The notes: a model not told the origin generated them from the sequence alone. A DNA stretch of 64,000 nt from Spirosoma spitsbergense DSM 19989 (GCF_000374085.1 NZ_KB893603.1:63308-127307); one strand, 5' to 3'. Positions 43,532-53,667 are shown, counted from the first letter of the stretch. Numbers and translations are program-made.

Positions 43532-45010
43532 TTATTGATTTCCGCGTTCTGCGAAAGAATCCCGTAACACAAGCCGGTCATCGAACGCGTATTTTACCCC
43601 GCTGATTTCCTGATAGGTTTCGTGTCCTTTACCAGCCACCAGAATAATGTCGTGCGGATGGGCCAACGAAACGGCCTGCCGGATGGCTTCATACCGGTCT
43701 TCGATGGTAACGGTTTTTTTGACATCGACGGGTGGAACGCCGGCCTGCATCTGTTCCAGAATAGCCATTGGGTTTTCGTTACGTGGATTGTCGGAGGTTA
43801 GAATGACGCGGTTGCTGTAGCGACAGGCTATTTCAGCCATAATGGGCCGTTTGGCTGCATCGCGATTCCCCCCGCACCCTACAATCGTGATGATTTGCGG
43901 CAGGCGGCCCTGATCGTTATCCTGCCGTAACTCGTTGATTGTTTCGAGCACATTTTGCAGCGCGTCAGGCGTATGAGCATAGTCCACAATCCCCACAATT
44001 TTATCGGATGATATAATTTGCTCAAAGCGGCCTTGTGGGGGAGAAATGCCCGAAAGCAACGTTAACACGTCGGTTGGATCTTCGCCAAGCAAAAGGGCGG
44101 CACCGTATGCGCTCAGCAAGTTATACCCATTGAAACGACCAATCAATTTAAACCACACTTCCCGGTCATCTACCAGCATCTGCAAGCCGAATAAACTATC
44201 GGCCAGGACTTTCCCTTTGAAGCTGGCCAGCGTCTGGAGTGAATAGGTTTCCTTGCGGGCATTTGTGTTCTGGAGCATAACCAGTCCCCGTTTATCGTCT
44301 ACGTTGGTTAGCGCGAAAGCGGTATTGGGGAGTTGATCGAAGAAGCTTTTTTTTGCCCCGATGTAATTATCGAACGTACCGTGAAAATCAAGATGATCGT
44401 GGGTGATGTTCGTGAAAATACCTCCGGTAAACGTTAAGCCCGCAACCCGTTCCTGCACCATGGCATGGGAACTAACTTCCATAAACACGTGCGTACAGCC
44501 ATGCGCCAGCATTTGGGTTAGTAGTTGATTGATGGTAATAGAGTCGGGTGTGGTATGCGTGGCAGGCAGAACTTTATCATCAATCTGGTTCTGAACCGTC
44601 GATAGCAACCCGCACCGGTAGCCCAGTGCCCGAAATAAACGAAAGAGCAACGTAGCAACGGATGTTTTGCCATTGGTGCCCGTAATGCCAATCAGCTTGA
44701 GTTTACGGGATGGGTGTTCGTAGAAATTATCAGCCAGTAGACCCATGCTTCGGGCAGCGTCCTGCACCCGTACATATGCCACACCGGGCAACATACTGGC
44801 TGGTAGTTCTTCGCAGAGGATGGCCGATGCGCCCTGGCTCACCGCCGTACTGATGAAGGTATGACCATCCGTAACGGTGCCACGCAGGGCAATGAACAAA
44901 CAGCCGGGGCCAACCCGGCGCGAGTCCATTGTGATACTGGTTATCTCGGCATCCATGTTGCCGGAAGTAGCCAGCAGTGGAATTTTATAAAGAAGATTTT
45001 TGAGCAGCAT
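43532..45010 (-). CDS. murE: UDP-N-acetylmuramoyl-L-alanyl-D-glutamate-2,6-diaminopimelate ligase MurE
   Basis: The ATG at 45010 gives 492 residues beginning MLLKNLLYKIPLLATSGN; the longer frame to 45049 is rejected. The Mur ligase ATP loop ITGTNGKTSVATLLFRL, the carbamoyl-lysine region EVSSHAMVQERVAGL and the C-terminal lobe are intact. The motif TSDNPRNENPMAI is the DNPR signature that specifies meso-diaminopimelate rather than lysine. It lies between ftsI and mraY. Confidence 0.96.
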   Translation of the reverse strand: MLLKNLLYKIPLLATSGNMDAEITSITMDSRRVGPGCLFIALRGTVTDGHTFISTAVSQGASAILCEELPASMLPGVAYVRVQDAARSMGLLADNFYEHPSRKLKLIGITGTNGKTSVATLLFRLFRALGYRCGLLSTVQNQIDDKVLPATHTTPDSITINQLLTQMLAHGCTHVFMEVSSHAMVQERVAGLTFTGGIFTNITHDHLDFHGTFDNYIGAKKSFFDQLPNTAFALTNVDDKRGLVMLQNTNARKETYSLQTLASFKGKVLADSLFGLQMLVDDREVWFKLIGRFNGYNLLSAYGAALLLGEDPTDVLTLLSGISPPQGRFEQIISSDKIVGIVDYAHTPDALQNVLETINELRQDNDQGRLPQIITIVGCGGNRDAAKRPIMAEIACRYSNRVILTSDNPRNENPMAILEQMQAGVPPVDVKKTVTIEDRYEAIRQAVSLAHPHDIILVAGKGHETYQEISGVKYAFDDRLVLRDSFAERGNQ

Positions 45011-45024
45011 ACAGTTGGAACAAA

Positions 45025-45061
45025 CTACCCGTTCGTTTGTCATCTGCAAAAAAACGGGTAG
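45025..45061 (-). other. Stem-loop before the murE start
   Basis: CTACCCGTT (45025-45033) and AACGGGTAG (45053-45061) form a 9-bp stem in the ftsI-murE gap, ending 15 bases before the murE start codon. There is no T-run, so it may affect translation or RNA stability. Confidence 0.45.
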
Positions 45062-45093
45062 AATAGCGGACTACCTAATTTTACGGCCTCTGT

Positions 45094-47229
45094 TTACCCC
45101 AACCGCAGCGTAATCAGCTTTCCCATTGTTTTAGCGATTTCGATTCCCGGATCTATGGATTGCTGCTTTACTTTACCCTTTCCTTCTACCTGCACCCGAA
45201 AGCCACGATTTTCGAGTAGAAACAGGGCGTCGCGCAGGCTGAGACCCCGCACATCGGGAACCTGGTCAGGCCGGGTTGGGCGCGACTTCCAGCGTCCATC
45301 GGGTGTTGCTTCAACCCATCCTTCAATAGCCGGTTCGCTTTTGATACTTAAGGTTGAACTAATAGTGTGCAGATCGTCGGCATAGCCCGCTACCATATTT
45401 GTTGTGGACTGTGGCTGTGCATTGCTGGCTTTCATCGGGGCGTGCATCCGAAAATCATACGCCACGATTCGGTCGGCTACTGCCTTGAATACGGGGGCCG
45501 ATACGGCGCCGGCATACAGGCTGCCCCCGTTTTCTCCCTGATGAGGGTTATCCACAACGACAATCATGCTGTATTTGGGCTTATTGGCTGGGAAATACCC
45601 AATGAAGGACGTGTAATACCGACCGGGCTGGTAAAGACCATTAATTATTTTCTGGGCTGTACCCGTTTTTCCGGCAATCTCGTAATAAGGGTTGTCGATG
45701 TGTTTAGCCGTTCCGTGGGCTACCACACCTCTCAGTAGTTCGTGGGCTTTCCGAATGGTTTCTTTCGAGCAAAAAGGCGAGGGGGATACGTACGGTTTGT
45801 TTTCCTCAACCAGTTCGTCGGCCAGCTTGATTTGCTTCACCAGCAACGGGCGAACCCAATAGCCGTTATTCGCTACGGCATTGTAGAACGTGAGCATCTG
45901 TAAGGGCGTTAGCTGCATTTCGTAGCCATAGGACATGGAGGTAATGGATGCCCGGCTCCATCCTTTCATATCGGGATTACGGACAACGGGTATTGCTTCA
46001 CCTTTCATGTGAATACCGGTGGGCTGGGTCAGATGAAACCGGCTCAAGTATTGACAATATAATTCAGGCCGTTTGTAGAAATAGCTGCGCATCAGTAAAT
46101 GGGTGCCTATGTTCGAGGATTTCTCGAAGACCTCACGAGCGGTGAGTGAGCCTGAGCCGCCCCCGTTGGAATCGGTTATCCAAATGCCATTGTACCGAAC
46201 AGCGTGGGTGCCTGTCTGAACCATCTGATTCAGGGAAATAGCTTTCTCTTCCATCAAAGCCATCATCGTAGCCAGTTTAAAAGTCGAGCCAGGGTCATTG
46301 CTTCCGGCCAGAGCATGATTGAAATTTTCCACGTAGTTTCCACTCTTGGTACGGGTGAGGTTAGCCATCGCCCGGATTTCGCCGGTTGCCACTTCCATCA
46401 CGATAACGGAGCCTTTGGCCGCCTTGTACTTCTCCAGTGTTTCGTGCAGGGCCGATTCGGCTATATCCTGATAGTTGACATCAATCGTTGTGTACAGGTC
46501 CATGCCTGGTTCGGGCTTCATATCAGGGCCGTCATTAACAGGTTTACGAACGCCCCCCGCCAGAACTTCTACCAGGCCAACCGCGTTTCTACCCGCCAGC
46601 TCGGGCTGGAAAGAGGCTTCCAGGCCAATCAGACCACGTCCTGTCTTGGCATCGAGATTACCGATGGTGCGTTCGGCCATTCGATTGAACGGGTGATAGC
46701 GCTCGTAGTAGGCGCGCAGTACCCCGCCCCGGGCATTTATCTTCGGTGTTGACCGAAAGAACGGGGCTTTGAGTAAAATCTTTCGCTCCTGAAACGTGAT
46801 TCGCCGGTGGTTTAGCAAAACGTAGCGTCGTTTGTGATTGCGGGCATCCCTGATAACACCAGCGTAATCCCGGGCGGAACGGTCCCGGTAAATCCGGGCG
46901 AGCGTTTGGGCGAGAGAGTCTACCTTATCTTTGAAGTAAGCCGGTTTGGCCACGGTGGGGTCAATGCCCACTACGTAGGTCGGCAACGATGTAGCCAGCA
47001 ACCGTCCGTCATTGGCGTAGATATTTCCCCGCATGGCCCGAATCGTATCCCGCTGAATGAGGGTAGCCGCGACGCGTTCCCGCCAGAATTTACCCTTTAC
47101 ATCCTTATGGAAATATTGTAGATAAACGAGCCGGATCATCACGCTGACAGCAAGGATAATTACCAGATAGAATATGTGGTCGGCCCGCTGAATAATGTCC
47201 TGCTTGATATTATTATTATTGCTCTTCAT
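45094..47229 (-). CDS. ftsI: Division-type penicillin-binding protein (FtsI/PBP3) with PASTA domain
   Basis: The ATG at 47229 gives 711 residues; it overlaps the ftsL-like gene by 14 bases. A transmembrane anchor (about 19-40) precedes the PBP dimer domain and the transpeptidase domain: nucleophile DPGSTFK, EKSSNIG (SxN motif) and AGKTGTAQK (KTG motif). A C-terminal PASTA domain begins PDVRGLSLRDALFLLENRG. FtsI cross-links septal peptidoglycan. The PASTA domain is common in Bacteroidota and Bacillota FtsI. Confidence 0.94.
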   Translation of the reverse strand: MKSNNNNIKQDIIQRADHIFYLVIILAVSVMIRLVYLQYFHKDVKGKFWRERVAATLIQRDTIRAMRGNIYANDGRLLATSLPTYVVGIDPTVAKPAYFKDKVDSLAQTLARIYRDRSARDYAGVIRDARNHKRRYVLLNHRRITFQERKILLKAPFFRSTPKINARGGVLRAYYERYHPFNRMAERTIGNLDAKTGRGLIGLEASFQPELAGRNAVGLVEVLAGGVRKPVNDGPDMKPEPGMDLYTTIDVNYQDIAESALHETLEKYKAAKGSVIVMEVATGEIRAMANLTRTKSGNYVENFNHALAGSNDPGSTFKLATMMALMEEKAISLNQMVQTGTHAVRYNGIWITDSNGGGSGSLTAREVFEKSSNIGTHLLMRSYFYKRPELYCQYLSRFHLTQPTGIHMKGEAIPVVRNPDMKGWSRASITSMSYGYEMQLTPLQMLTFYNAVANNGYWVRPLLVKQIKLADELVEENKPYVSPSPFCSKETIRKAHELLRGVVAHGTAKHIDNPYYEIAGKTGTAQKIINGLYQPGRYYTSFIGYFPANKPKYSMIVVVDNPHQGENGGSLYAGAVSAPVFKAVADRIVAYDFRMHAPMKASNAQPQSTTNMVAGYADDLHTISSTLSIKSEPAIEGWVEATPDGRWKSRPTRPDQVPDVRGLSLRDALFLLENRGFRVQVEGKGKVKQQSIDPGIEIAKTMGKLITLRLG

Positions 47230-47632
47230 GGGACTTGACAACAATTTTATAGGGTGGGGTCTGGCTATCAGAAAGGCCCAACGGGGCTACGCGTCGGCTA
47301 ATCTCGGATTGCTTGCCGCTTTTATCGAAATCTGCCTGTAATACAGTGGCCTGCGAACGAAGTTCGCTAACCTGCGCTTTGGTGCGCAGAATGCGCCGAA
47401 ACAACCGCTCTGCGTTATGATTCAGGCCAATGTACAGGATGAGCAGGAAGGTGACCCATAAAATACGGTCGATGTGATGAATAGGCCAGGCGTTATCTTC
47501 ACCAAAAAGCCGATCGAGCGGAATAAGGTCGTTGAGCCACGCAGCCAGGCGTAATCGCCGGCGTTCTCTCTTTCGTTTAATAACCCGTTCTGGAACGACC
47601 CGCTCTGGTTTCCGAAATGTATTTTTAGCCAT
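47216..47632 (-). CDS. ftsL: FtsL-like cell-division protein
   Basis: The ATG at 47632 gives 138 residues. A basic N-terminus (ERVIKRKRERRRLRLAAWL) precedes a transmembrane helix (about residues 58-75, ILWVTFLLILYIGL) and a coiled-coil (AERLFRRILRTKAQVSELRSQATVLQADFDKSG is the pattern over about 33 residues). This is the usual layout of FtsL in Bacteroidota, immediately before ftsI. The upstream mraZ and rsmH genes are missing here. The identification rests on synteny and topology. Confidence 0.75.
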   Translation of the reverse strand: MAKNTFRKPERVVPERVIKRKRERRRLRLAAWLNDLIPLDRLFGEDNAWPIHHIDRILWVTFLLILYIGLNHNAERLFRRILRTKAQVSELRSQATVLQADFDKSGKQSEISRRVAPLGLSDSQTPPYKIVVKSHEEQ

Positions 47633-47719
47633 TGTTGGGGCAGGATGTGATAGGATTACAAAGTAACAAAAACATCCTTTTGCCCGGCGGTTGTTAAAGT
47701 AAAACTTTAACAAAAAAAA

Positions 47720-49228
47720 TTACTCTTTCCACCGCCACTCATTGGCAATCTGCAAAGGTGTACGGAGTCCCTGTGTTACCAGATAATCGCGGGTCTGGGT
47801 ATCGGTTTGCCGTTTGGCCGGAATAGCATCAGCACTGGCGAGGGCGTAGAGTAGCATGGTAGAGTACCGAACGGTGTTTTTTAGCTGCTCGGCATTGACG
47901 AGGTTTATCCGGTCACAATTGGCGTGGTAGCAATCGAGTACTTCTTTATCAAGGTGACCGTTCATGCCCACTACGGGCACCCCCTGTAGCATAAAGGGTT
48001 GATGGTCGGAGTGCAATCCAGCCTGATTGCGCATTTCGTTGGCAAAGGCTGGTTCAACGGCCTTCATCGTTTCGCCAACGGCGTTCAGAAACGGCAGCAT
48101 ATCGGAATGCCCAAAAGCATTCAAACCCGTTGGGTCATTGGTCATGTCCAGGTTCAGCATGTACTTTACCTGGTCAATCTGCCCGGTCTTTTTTAATTTG
48201 TCGACCAGTGCCTTAGAGCCTAACAGGCCCTGCTCTTCGCCCATGAAAAGAACGAATTCAACCGTGCGCTTTGGTTTCAGTTTCAAGGCTTTAAACGTGC
48301 GGGCAATATCCATGACGGCAAAGGAACCGATGCCGTTGTCAATAGCTCCGGTTGCTAAATCCCAGGAGTCTAGATGGCCGCCGACAATAATTTTTTCGTT
48401 GGGATAGGTAGAGCCTTTGAGGGTGGCTATCACATTACGGGCGCGTATTTTACGGCTCGTATTGGTCATATCAATCATGGCCTGTAACCGGCCATGTTCT
48501 TCCTGCATCCACGACCGGAGAGCCTCACCACTTTCGAGGGAAATACAAACGGAGGGAATAGGAATAAGTTGACCCGTTACCGAAGCCGTTCCGGTGAGTA
48601 GCACATTGCCTGGGACCAGATTGACCATAATCACGCCCGAAGCACCGTATTGGATAGCCAGGGCCGTTTTCTCGGAGCGGTGCAGATTACGGGCACCTTT
48701 CGTAGGAGCTGCCAAACCAATATTGACCAGGGCTACTTTCCCTTTTATCTTATCCCGAAGGGCTGCAAAATCTCCTTCCAGCCCATTGCCAATATCCAGA
48801 ATTTCGCCCCGAATGTGGGCTTCTGTTGGCGAGTGTGCCAGCGCTACTACCGGTACATCCCGGAAATTATCACTCTTTTCCGGTACGATTGATAACGTAA
48901 CCGTATCCCGCATCCATGCTTCTACCTCAAACGGCTGGTAACGAACATCTTTAGAGCCATATCCATATGAGGATAATAAATCGAAGGCATACGTTTCGGC
49001 ACGAGTCCCATTCGGACTACCTGTTAATCGATGGCCTACCTGATTTGAGGCTTCAGCCAGCGTTTCGTACGCACGGCTATGTTCGCTTACTTCCTTGTCG
49101 ATACGGATAAAAACCTTCCGAAAAGAGTCTTTTTCGGGGTAATAGCCAGTCAGCACGGTTAGCGTACCAGCGGTACCAATACAGAACAGAACGAGCCGTA
49201 ATGGGGGCACGTAGAATCTCCGGGCCAT
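47720..49228 (-). CDS. M28-family aminopeptidase with PA domain
   Basis: The ATG at 49228 gives 502 residues with a signal-like helix (about 10-28); the longer frame to 49423 has no such feature. A PA-type insert (about 150-270, ALVNIGLAAPTKGARNLHRS) precedes the zinc-peptidase core: VGGHLDSWDLATGAIDNG (first His and bridging Asp), LFMGEEQGLLGS (catalytic Glu) and YHANCDRINLV near the C-terminus. Such enzymes cleave N-terminal amino acids or dipeptides in the periplasm. It follows ftsL-like by 88 bases on the same strand, an unusual neighbour for a dcw gene. Confidence 0.88.
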   Translation of the reverse strand: MARRFYVPPLRLVLFCIGTAGTLTVLTGYYPEKDSFRKVFIRIDKEVSEHSRAYETLAEASNQVGHRLTGSPNGTRAETYAFDLLSSYGYGSKDVRYQPFEVEAWMRDTVTLSIVPEKSDNFRDVPVVALAHSPTEAHIRGEILDIGNGLEGDFAALRDKIKGKVALVNIGLAAPTKGARNLHRSEKTALAIQYGASGVIMVNLVPGNVLLTGTASVTGQLIPIPSVCISLESGEALRSWMQEEHGRLQAMIDMTNTSRKIRARNVIATLKGSTYPNEKIIVGGHLDSWDLATGAIDNGIGSFAVMDIARTFKALKLKPKRTVEFVLFMGEEQGLLGSKALVDKLKKTGQIDQVKYMLNLDMTNDPTGLNAFGHSDMLPFLNAVGETMKAVEPAFANEMRNQAGLHSDHQPFMLQGVPVVGMNGHLDKEVLDCYHANCDRINLVNAEQLKNTVRYSTMLLYALASADAIPAKRQTDTQTRDYLVTQGLRTPLQIANEWRWKE

Positions 49229-49493
49229 GAATAAGTAATGGTAGATGTTATTGATTAAAGATACGAAAAAGCGTATTTGTTTTTGAATACCAGACAGTAA
49301 GACCGCATATTTCTCAAAAGGGTTCGCTTCGGCCACTCTTTTCCCCGGAATTGTGCCACTCCTTTTGAATGTAACAAACAGGGGTATAACATTAGTAGAG
49401 TACAACCTAATCCGTCGATACAAACAGGATTTATTTAACGGTAATAACTCAATTACGCTCTATCCGGTCAATTGGATTGAGTGGACCATTAAG

Positions 49494-50192
49494 TCACCTT
49501 GCCTGGTCATAAATAAGCGACCTGGTTTGCTGATGTTTCATTGGTTTCAGGTAAACCGTTTGTCGACCGGCGAGCCAGTCCGGGTCAATGCCGACGACGT
49601 TGAAAACCCGGTCCCAACTACGCTCGTAGCAATGGGCTGCGTCAGGGAATGCAATAGCTACTGCCAGTGCCCGTTCGTAAAATGAAACGGGCTGTCGTAA
49701 AATAACGCTACGCTGCACTGCAAATTGAGCCCCCAGCACAAACGTGTACTGATCAGGTCCATCCGCTCCGAAAAGGGCCAGGTGAAATCCGTTCAAGTCA
49801 AGCCCCCTGCCATCTTCGTTCTTGCTCCACGGCCGGAAAAGGCGATTTCCCTGTTTATCATCGGTATCGATCAAGTGACCGAGCCAGCGGAAACCCGTTG
49901 GGCTGATCGTGTCAGGATCAGTCACAAATTCGCGCAGAGTTTTCTTGAAATCATAGGCGTGGTCGAAGGGTTTTCCCTGGCAAAAGATGGTCCATTCGGC
50001 CAGCGAATCGTACCGGTCAATGATGTGGTGCAGATACGTATGTGCTTCGCGGCCTATATTGGGTAGGGGCGTGGTTTTATGAGCATGTTGTTCATCAACC
50101 CCTTTAGTGTAAACCGTAATTGCTAATCCGGCGGGCAGGTTTCCCAGCCAGTTCAGGTTTTCGGTATAGTGAGCAACGACGAGTTCAGGCAT
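49494..50192 (-). CDS. DUF3431 family protein
   Basis: A 232-residue cytoplasmic-looking protein with no signal peptide. PELVVAHYTENLNWLGNLP opens it; NIGREAHTYLHHIIDRYDSLAEWTIFCQGKPFDH is the family's core pattern (spread over about 34 residues), and IGPDPDWLAGRQ-type sequence follows near the end. DUF3431 proteins appear in fungi, plants and bacteria and resemble glycosyltransferase-like enzymes; the activity is not known. It diverges from the S9 peptidase gene. Confidence 0.8.
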   Translation of the reverse strand: MPELVVAHYTENLNWLGNLPAGLAITVYTKGVDEQHAHKTTPLPNIGREAHTYLHHIIDRYDSLAEWTIFCQGKPFDHAYDFKKTLREFVTDPDTISPTGFRWLGHLIDTDDKQGNRLFRPWSKNEDGRGLDLNGFHLALFGADGPDQYTFVLGAQFAVQRSVILRQPVSFYERALAVAIAFPDAAHCYERSWDRVFNVVGIDPDWLAGRQTVYLKPMKHQQTRSLIYDQAR

Positions 50193-50324
50193 GATTTTAA
50201 GTACGAAACAAGGTAGCGTGAGGGCAAAGGTCGTAGAGTTCTATCGTTTTTTGCACTACCGATACGTGTAAATAAGGGTTACTTTTACAGAAATTTTTCG
50301 GAAAGAAACGAGCCGGACTTCATC

Positions 50325-52457
50325 ATGAAACTGATTTGTTTAACGATACTCACAACGCTCACGCTCTACAGCATGACTCAGGCACAAACTCCATCAGCAC
50401 CAAAAGCAGCTATCAAGGCTAAAGAACTCATCACCAACGGCAGCAAACGGATCGATAATTACTACTACCTCAACGAACGCGAGAACCCGGAGGTAATCAG
50501 CTACCTGAACGCCGAAAACGCGTACCTCGAACAGGTACTGGCTCCCGTCAAAGACCTGCAAACGAAATTGTTTGAGGAAATGAAAGGGCGTATCAAGCAG
50601 CAGGACGAGTCGGTTCCGTACAAAGAAGGAGGCTACTTTTATTACACTCGCTATGTTACCGGAGGTGAATATCCGCTGTACTGTCGCAAAAAAGGCTCGC
50701 TGCAAGGTGCCGAAGAAATCATGTTCGATGGGAACAAACTGGCGAAAGGACATAATTATTACCAGCTTGGCGGCTATGAAGTATCAGACAATGATGAGCT
50801 GGCCATTTTTGCGGAGGATACCGTTAGTCGGCGGTTGTACTCCCTGCGAGTGAAAAACCTGAAGACCGGCAAAATTTACCCCGAAATCATTCCCAATACC
50901 GAAGCGGGTAGTTTTGCCTGGGCAACGGATAATAAAACGCTCTTTTACGTCAAAAAAGACCCGCAAACCCTGTTGGGTTATCAGGTTTATCGGCACGTAC
51001 TGGGTACCGACCCCAAAGCCGATGTACTGGTGTATGAAGAAAAAGACAATCAGTTTTACATGGGCCTTAGCCGGTCCAAATCAAAAAAATACATCGAAAT
51101 CAGCTCCGATCATAACGGCGTATCGACCGAGTATCAACTGCTGGAAGCCAGTAAACCTACGAGTTCGTTCGTGACGTTCCTACCCCGTGAAAAGGGGCAC
51201 GAATATGATATTGTCCATTACAAAGACAAGTTTTACGTCCGCACCAACTGGAAAGCCGAAAACTTCCGGCTCATGGAAGTGCCCGAAGGTAAAACCACCG
51301 ACCGAACCGCCTGGAAAGAGGTCATTGCACACCGCCCCGATGTATATCTGGCTAATATGGACGTGTTCGTCAACCACCTGGTTCTGGGCGAACGCAAAGC
51401 GGGCCTGACGAATATTCGGGTTATCAACCAGAAGACGAAAGCCGATGAATACCTCAATTTTGGTGAACCAGCCTACGTGGCTGGTATTGCCTACAATCCT
51501 GATTTCAACACCAACATCCTGCGTTATAGTTATTCATCGCTCACCACGCCCAACTCCACCTTCGACTACAATATGGACACGAAGGAGAAAACGCTGAAAA
51601 AACAGCAGGACGTGCTGGGCGGCTTCGATAAAGATAATTACGTGTCGGAGCGGGTGTACGCTACTGCGCGTGATGGCGTGCAGGTACCCGTTTCACTGGT
51701 GTATCGAAAAGGTACGAAAAAAGATGGTGCGGCTCCGTTGCTGCAATACGCGTATGGCTCCTACGGCTACTCCATGGACCCCGGCTTCAGTTCAACCCGC
51801 CTGAGTCTGCTCGACCGGGGCTTTATCTTCGCCATCGCCCACATCCGGGGTGGTCAGGAAATGGGCCGCCGGTGGTATGAAGACGGGAAGATGCTAAAGA
51901 AGAAAAACACCTTCAATGACTTCGTTGACGTATCGGAATACCTGATTAAAAACAAGTATACGAGTGCCGACAAACTGTTCGCCATGGGCGGCAGTGCGGG
52001 TGGCCTGCTCATGGGCGCGGTTATTAATCAGGCTCCGCAACTATACCGGGGTGTGGTGGCGGCTGTACCCTTTGTGGATGTAGTAACGACCATGCTCGAC
52101 GAAACGATTCCGCTCACTACCGGCGAATTTGAGGAGTGGGGGAACCCAAAAAACAAGGAGTATTACGATTACATGCTATCGTACTCGCCCTACGACAACG
52201 TGAAGCAACAAGCCTACCCGAATCTGCTGGTAACCACGGGCCTGCACGATTCGCAGGTACAGTATTGGGAACCTGCCAAGTGGGTAGCTAAACTCCGCGT
52301 CATGAAAACGAATACTAAGCCCGGCGAGGAAACGCAGTTGCTGCTGCACACCAACATGGAAGCGGGGCACGGTGGGGCTTCGGGTCGTTTTCAGGCCCTA
52401 AAGGAAATTGCCCTGGAATACGCGTTTATGCTGAATCTGATAGGGATGAGAGAGTAA
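50325..52457 (+). CDS. S9A-type oligopeptidase (oligopeptidase B/prolyl oligopeptidase-like)
   Basis: A 710-residue exported enzyme: signal peptide (1-20, ending TQAQ), a seven-bladed propeller (about 60-430), and an alpha/beta-hydrolase domain with MGGSAGGLLMGAVI (catalytic Ser), LHDSQVQYWEPAKW (Asp) and MEAGHGGASG (His). AHIRGGQEMGRRWYEDGK is typical of PtrB (oligopeptidase B), which cuts after Arg/Lys in short peptides, rather than of strict prolyl oligopeptidase. It stands alone between the DUF3431 gene and asd. Confidence 0.93.
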   Translation: MKLICLTILTTLTLYSMTQAQTPSAPKAAIKAKELITNGSKRIDNYYYLNERENPEVISYLNAENAYLEQVLAPVKDLQTKLFEEMKGRIKQQDESVPYKEGGYFYYTRYVTGGEYPLYCRKKGSLQGAEEIMFDGNKLAKGHNYYQLGGYEVSDNDELAIFAEDTVSRRLYSLRVKNLKTGKIYPEIIPNTEAGSFAWATDNKTLFYVKKDPQTLLGYQVYRHVLGTDPKADVLVYEEKDNQFYMGLSRSKSKKYIEISSDHNGVSTEYQLLEASKPTSSFVTFLPREKGHEYDIVHYKDKFYVRTNWKAENFRLMEVPEGKTTDRTAWKEVIAHRPDVYLANMDVFVNHLVLGERKAGLTNIRVINQKTKADEYLNFGEPAYVAGIAYNPDFNTNILRYSYSSLTTPNSTFDYNMDTKEKTLKKQQDVLGGFDKDNYVSERVYATARDGVQVPVSLVYRKGTKKDGAAPLLQYAYGSYGYSMDPGFSSTRLSLLDRGFIFAIAHIRGGQEMGRRWYEDGKMLKKKNTFNDFVDVSEYLIKNKYTSADKLFAMGGSAGGLLMGAVINQAPQLYRGVVAAVPFVDVVTTMLDETIPLTTGEFEEWGNPKNKEYYDYMLSYSPYDNVKQQAYPNLLVTTGLHDSQVQYWEPAKWVAKLRVMKTNTKPGEETQLLLHTNMEAGHGGASGRFQALKEIALEYAFMLNLIGMRE

Positions 52458-52554
52458 AGGCGGACTTGCCCCGTCATCGGTCATTGGGGTGTTGGTCTGG
52501 TAGGCCGGTCCTGACTTTTTTAAAACATGCTGGCTGTACGTTAAACTTTTGGCG

Positions 52555-52562
52555 TAATTTTG
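52555..52562 (+). promoter_or_regulatory. -7 box for asd
   Basis: TAATTTTG matches TAnnTTTG, 50 bases before the asd start codon. The -33 position is weak. Confidence 0.5.
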
Positions 52563-52612
52563 CGCCGGTCCGCCGGAGCGGGCAATTTCTAAAACAATTG
52601 TGCGTAAAAATT

Positions 52613-53605
52613 ATGAAAATTGCCGTTGTTGGGGCTACCGGCCTGGTCGGTAGTGAAATCCTGAAAGTGCTGGAAGAACGAAACTTCCCCGTGTCCGAAC
52701 TCATCCCCGTTGCTTCCGAACGGTCGGTTGGTAAACAGGTTGCGTTCAAGGGTAAGTCGTACTCGGTCGTAAGCTTTGAGGATGCCATTGCTGCCAAACC
52801 AGCTATTGCGATTTTTTCGGCCGGGGGAGGTACCTCACTGGAACTGGCCCCTAAGTTCGCCGAAGCGGGCATCACAGTGGTCGATAACTCATCGGCCTGG
52901 CGGATGGACCCAACCAAAAAACTGGTTGTTCCTGAAATCAATGCCAACACGCTGACGCCCGAAGACAAGATCATTGCCAACCCCAACTGCTCGACCATTC
53001 AGATGGTCGTCGCTCTGAAACCCCTGCACGACAAATACAAGATCAAACGTGTGGTGGTGTCGACGTATCAGTCGGTTACGGGAACGGGTAAGGCCGCTGT
53101 CGACCAGCTTTTTGCCGAACGTGCCGGTAAAACTGATGTGCCAAAAGTGTATCCGCACCCCATCGATCTCAACGTGCTGCCTCACATCGATGTTTTCCTT
53201 GATAACGGTTATACGAAAGAGGAGATGAAGATGGTGAACGAAACGAAGAAGATAATGGGCGACGATTCGATTCAGGTAACGGCTACTACGGTCCGTATTC
53301 CCACCATCGGCGGCCATTCGGAAGCCGTTAACATCGAGTTTGAAAACGAGTTCGAGTTAACGGATATCGTTGATTTGCTGAGTAAAGCCGAAGGCGTCAT
53401 TGTGCAGGACGACCCTGCCAATAAAATTTATCCGATGCCACTAACGGCTCATGGTAAAGACGAAGTTTTTGTAGGCCGTATCCGTCGCGACGAAAGCCAG
53501 CCAAAAACGCTGAACATGTGGATTGTGGCCGACAACCTCCGCAAAGGAGCGGCTACCAACGCCGTGCAAATTGCCGAATACTTAATGAAGCATAAGCTGG
53601 TATAA
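52613..53605 (+). CDS. asd: Aspartate-semialdehyde dehydrogenase
   Basis: Asd makes L-aspartate-4-semialdehyde for lysine/diaminopimelate, methionine and threonine synthesis. The ATG at 52613 gives 330 residues beginning MKIAVVGATGLVGSEIL with the Rossmann motif; the longer frame to 52466 starts outside the family and crosses the promoter. IANPNCSTIQMVVALKPL carries the catalytic Cys and the conserved GGHSEAVNIEFE the active-site His. It is followed by a good terminator. Confidence 0.96.
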   Translation: MKIAVVGATGLVGSEILKVLEERNFPVSELIPVASERSVGKQVAFKGKSYSVVSFEDAIAAKPAIAIFSAGGGTSLELAPKFAEAGITVVDNSSAWRMDPTKKLVVPEINANTLTPEDKIIANPNCSTIQMVVALKPLHDKYKIKRVVVSTYQSVTGTGKAAVDQLFAERAGKTDVPKVYPHPIDLNVLPHIDVFLDNGYTKEEMKMVNETKKIMGDDSIQVTATTVRIPTIGGHSEAVNIEFENEFELTDIVDLLSKAEGVIVQDDPANKIYPMPLTAHGKDEVFVGRIRRDESQPKTLNMWIVADNLRKGAATNAVQIAEYLMKHKLV

Positions 53606-53627
53606 GCAGCGCCCACGTAGATTTTTT

Positions 53628-53667
53628 AGCGTGTAGTTAACTTATTGAGTTAGTTACACGCTTTTTT
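53628..53667 (+). terminator. Terminator after asd
   Basis: GCGTGTA (53629-53635) pairs with TACACGC (53655-53661), extended by a partly paired inner stem (GTTAACT / AGTTAGT), and is followed by six T. An A/T-rich left flank (TTTTTTA on the other strand) makes it usable in both directions. Confidence 0.75.
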
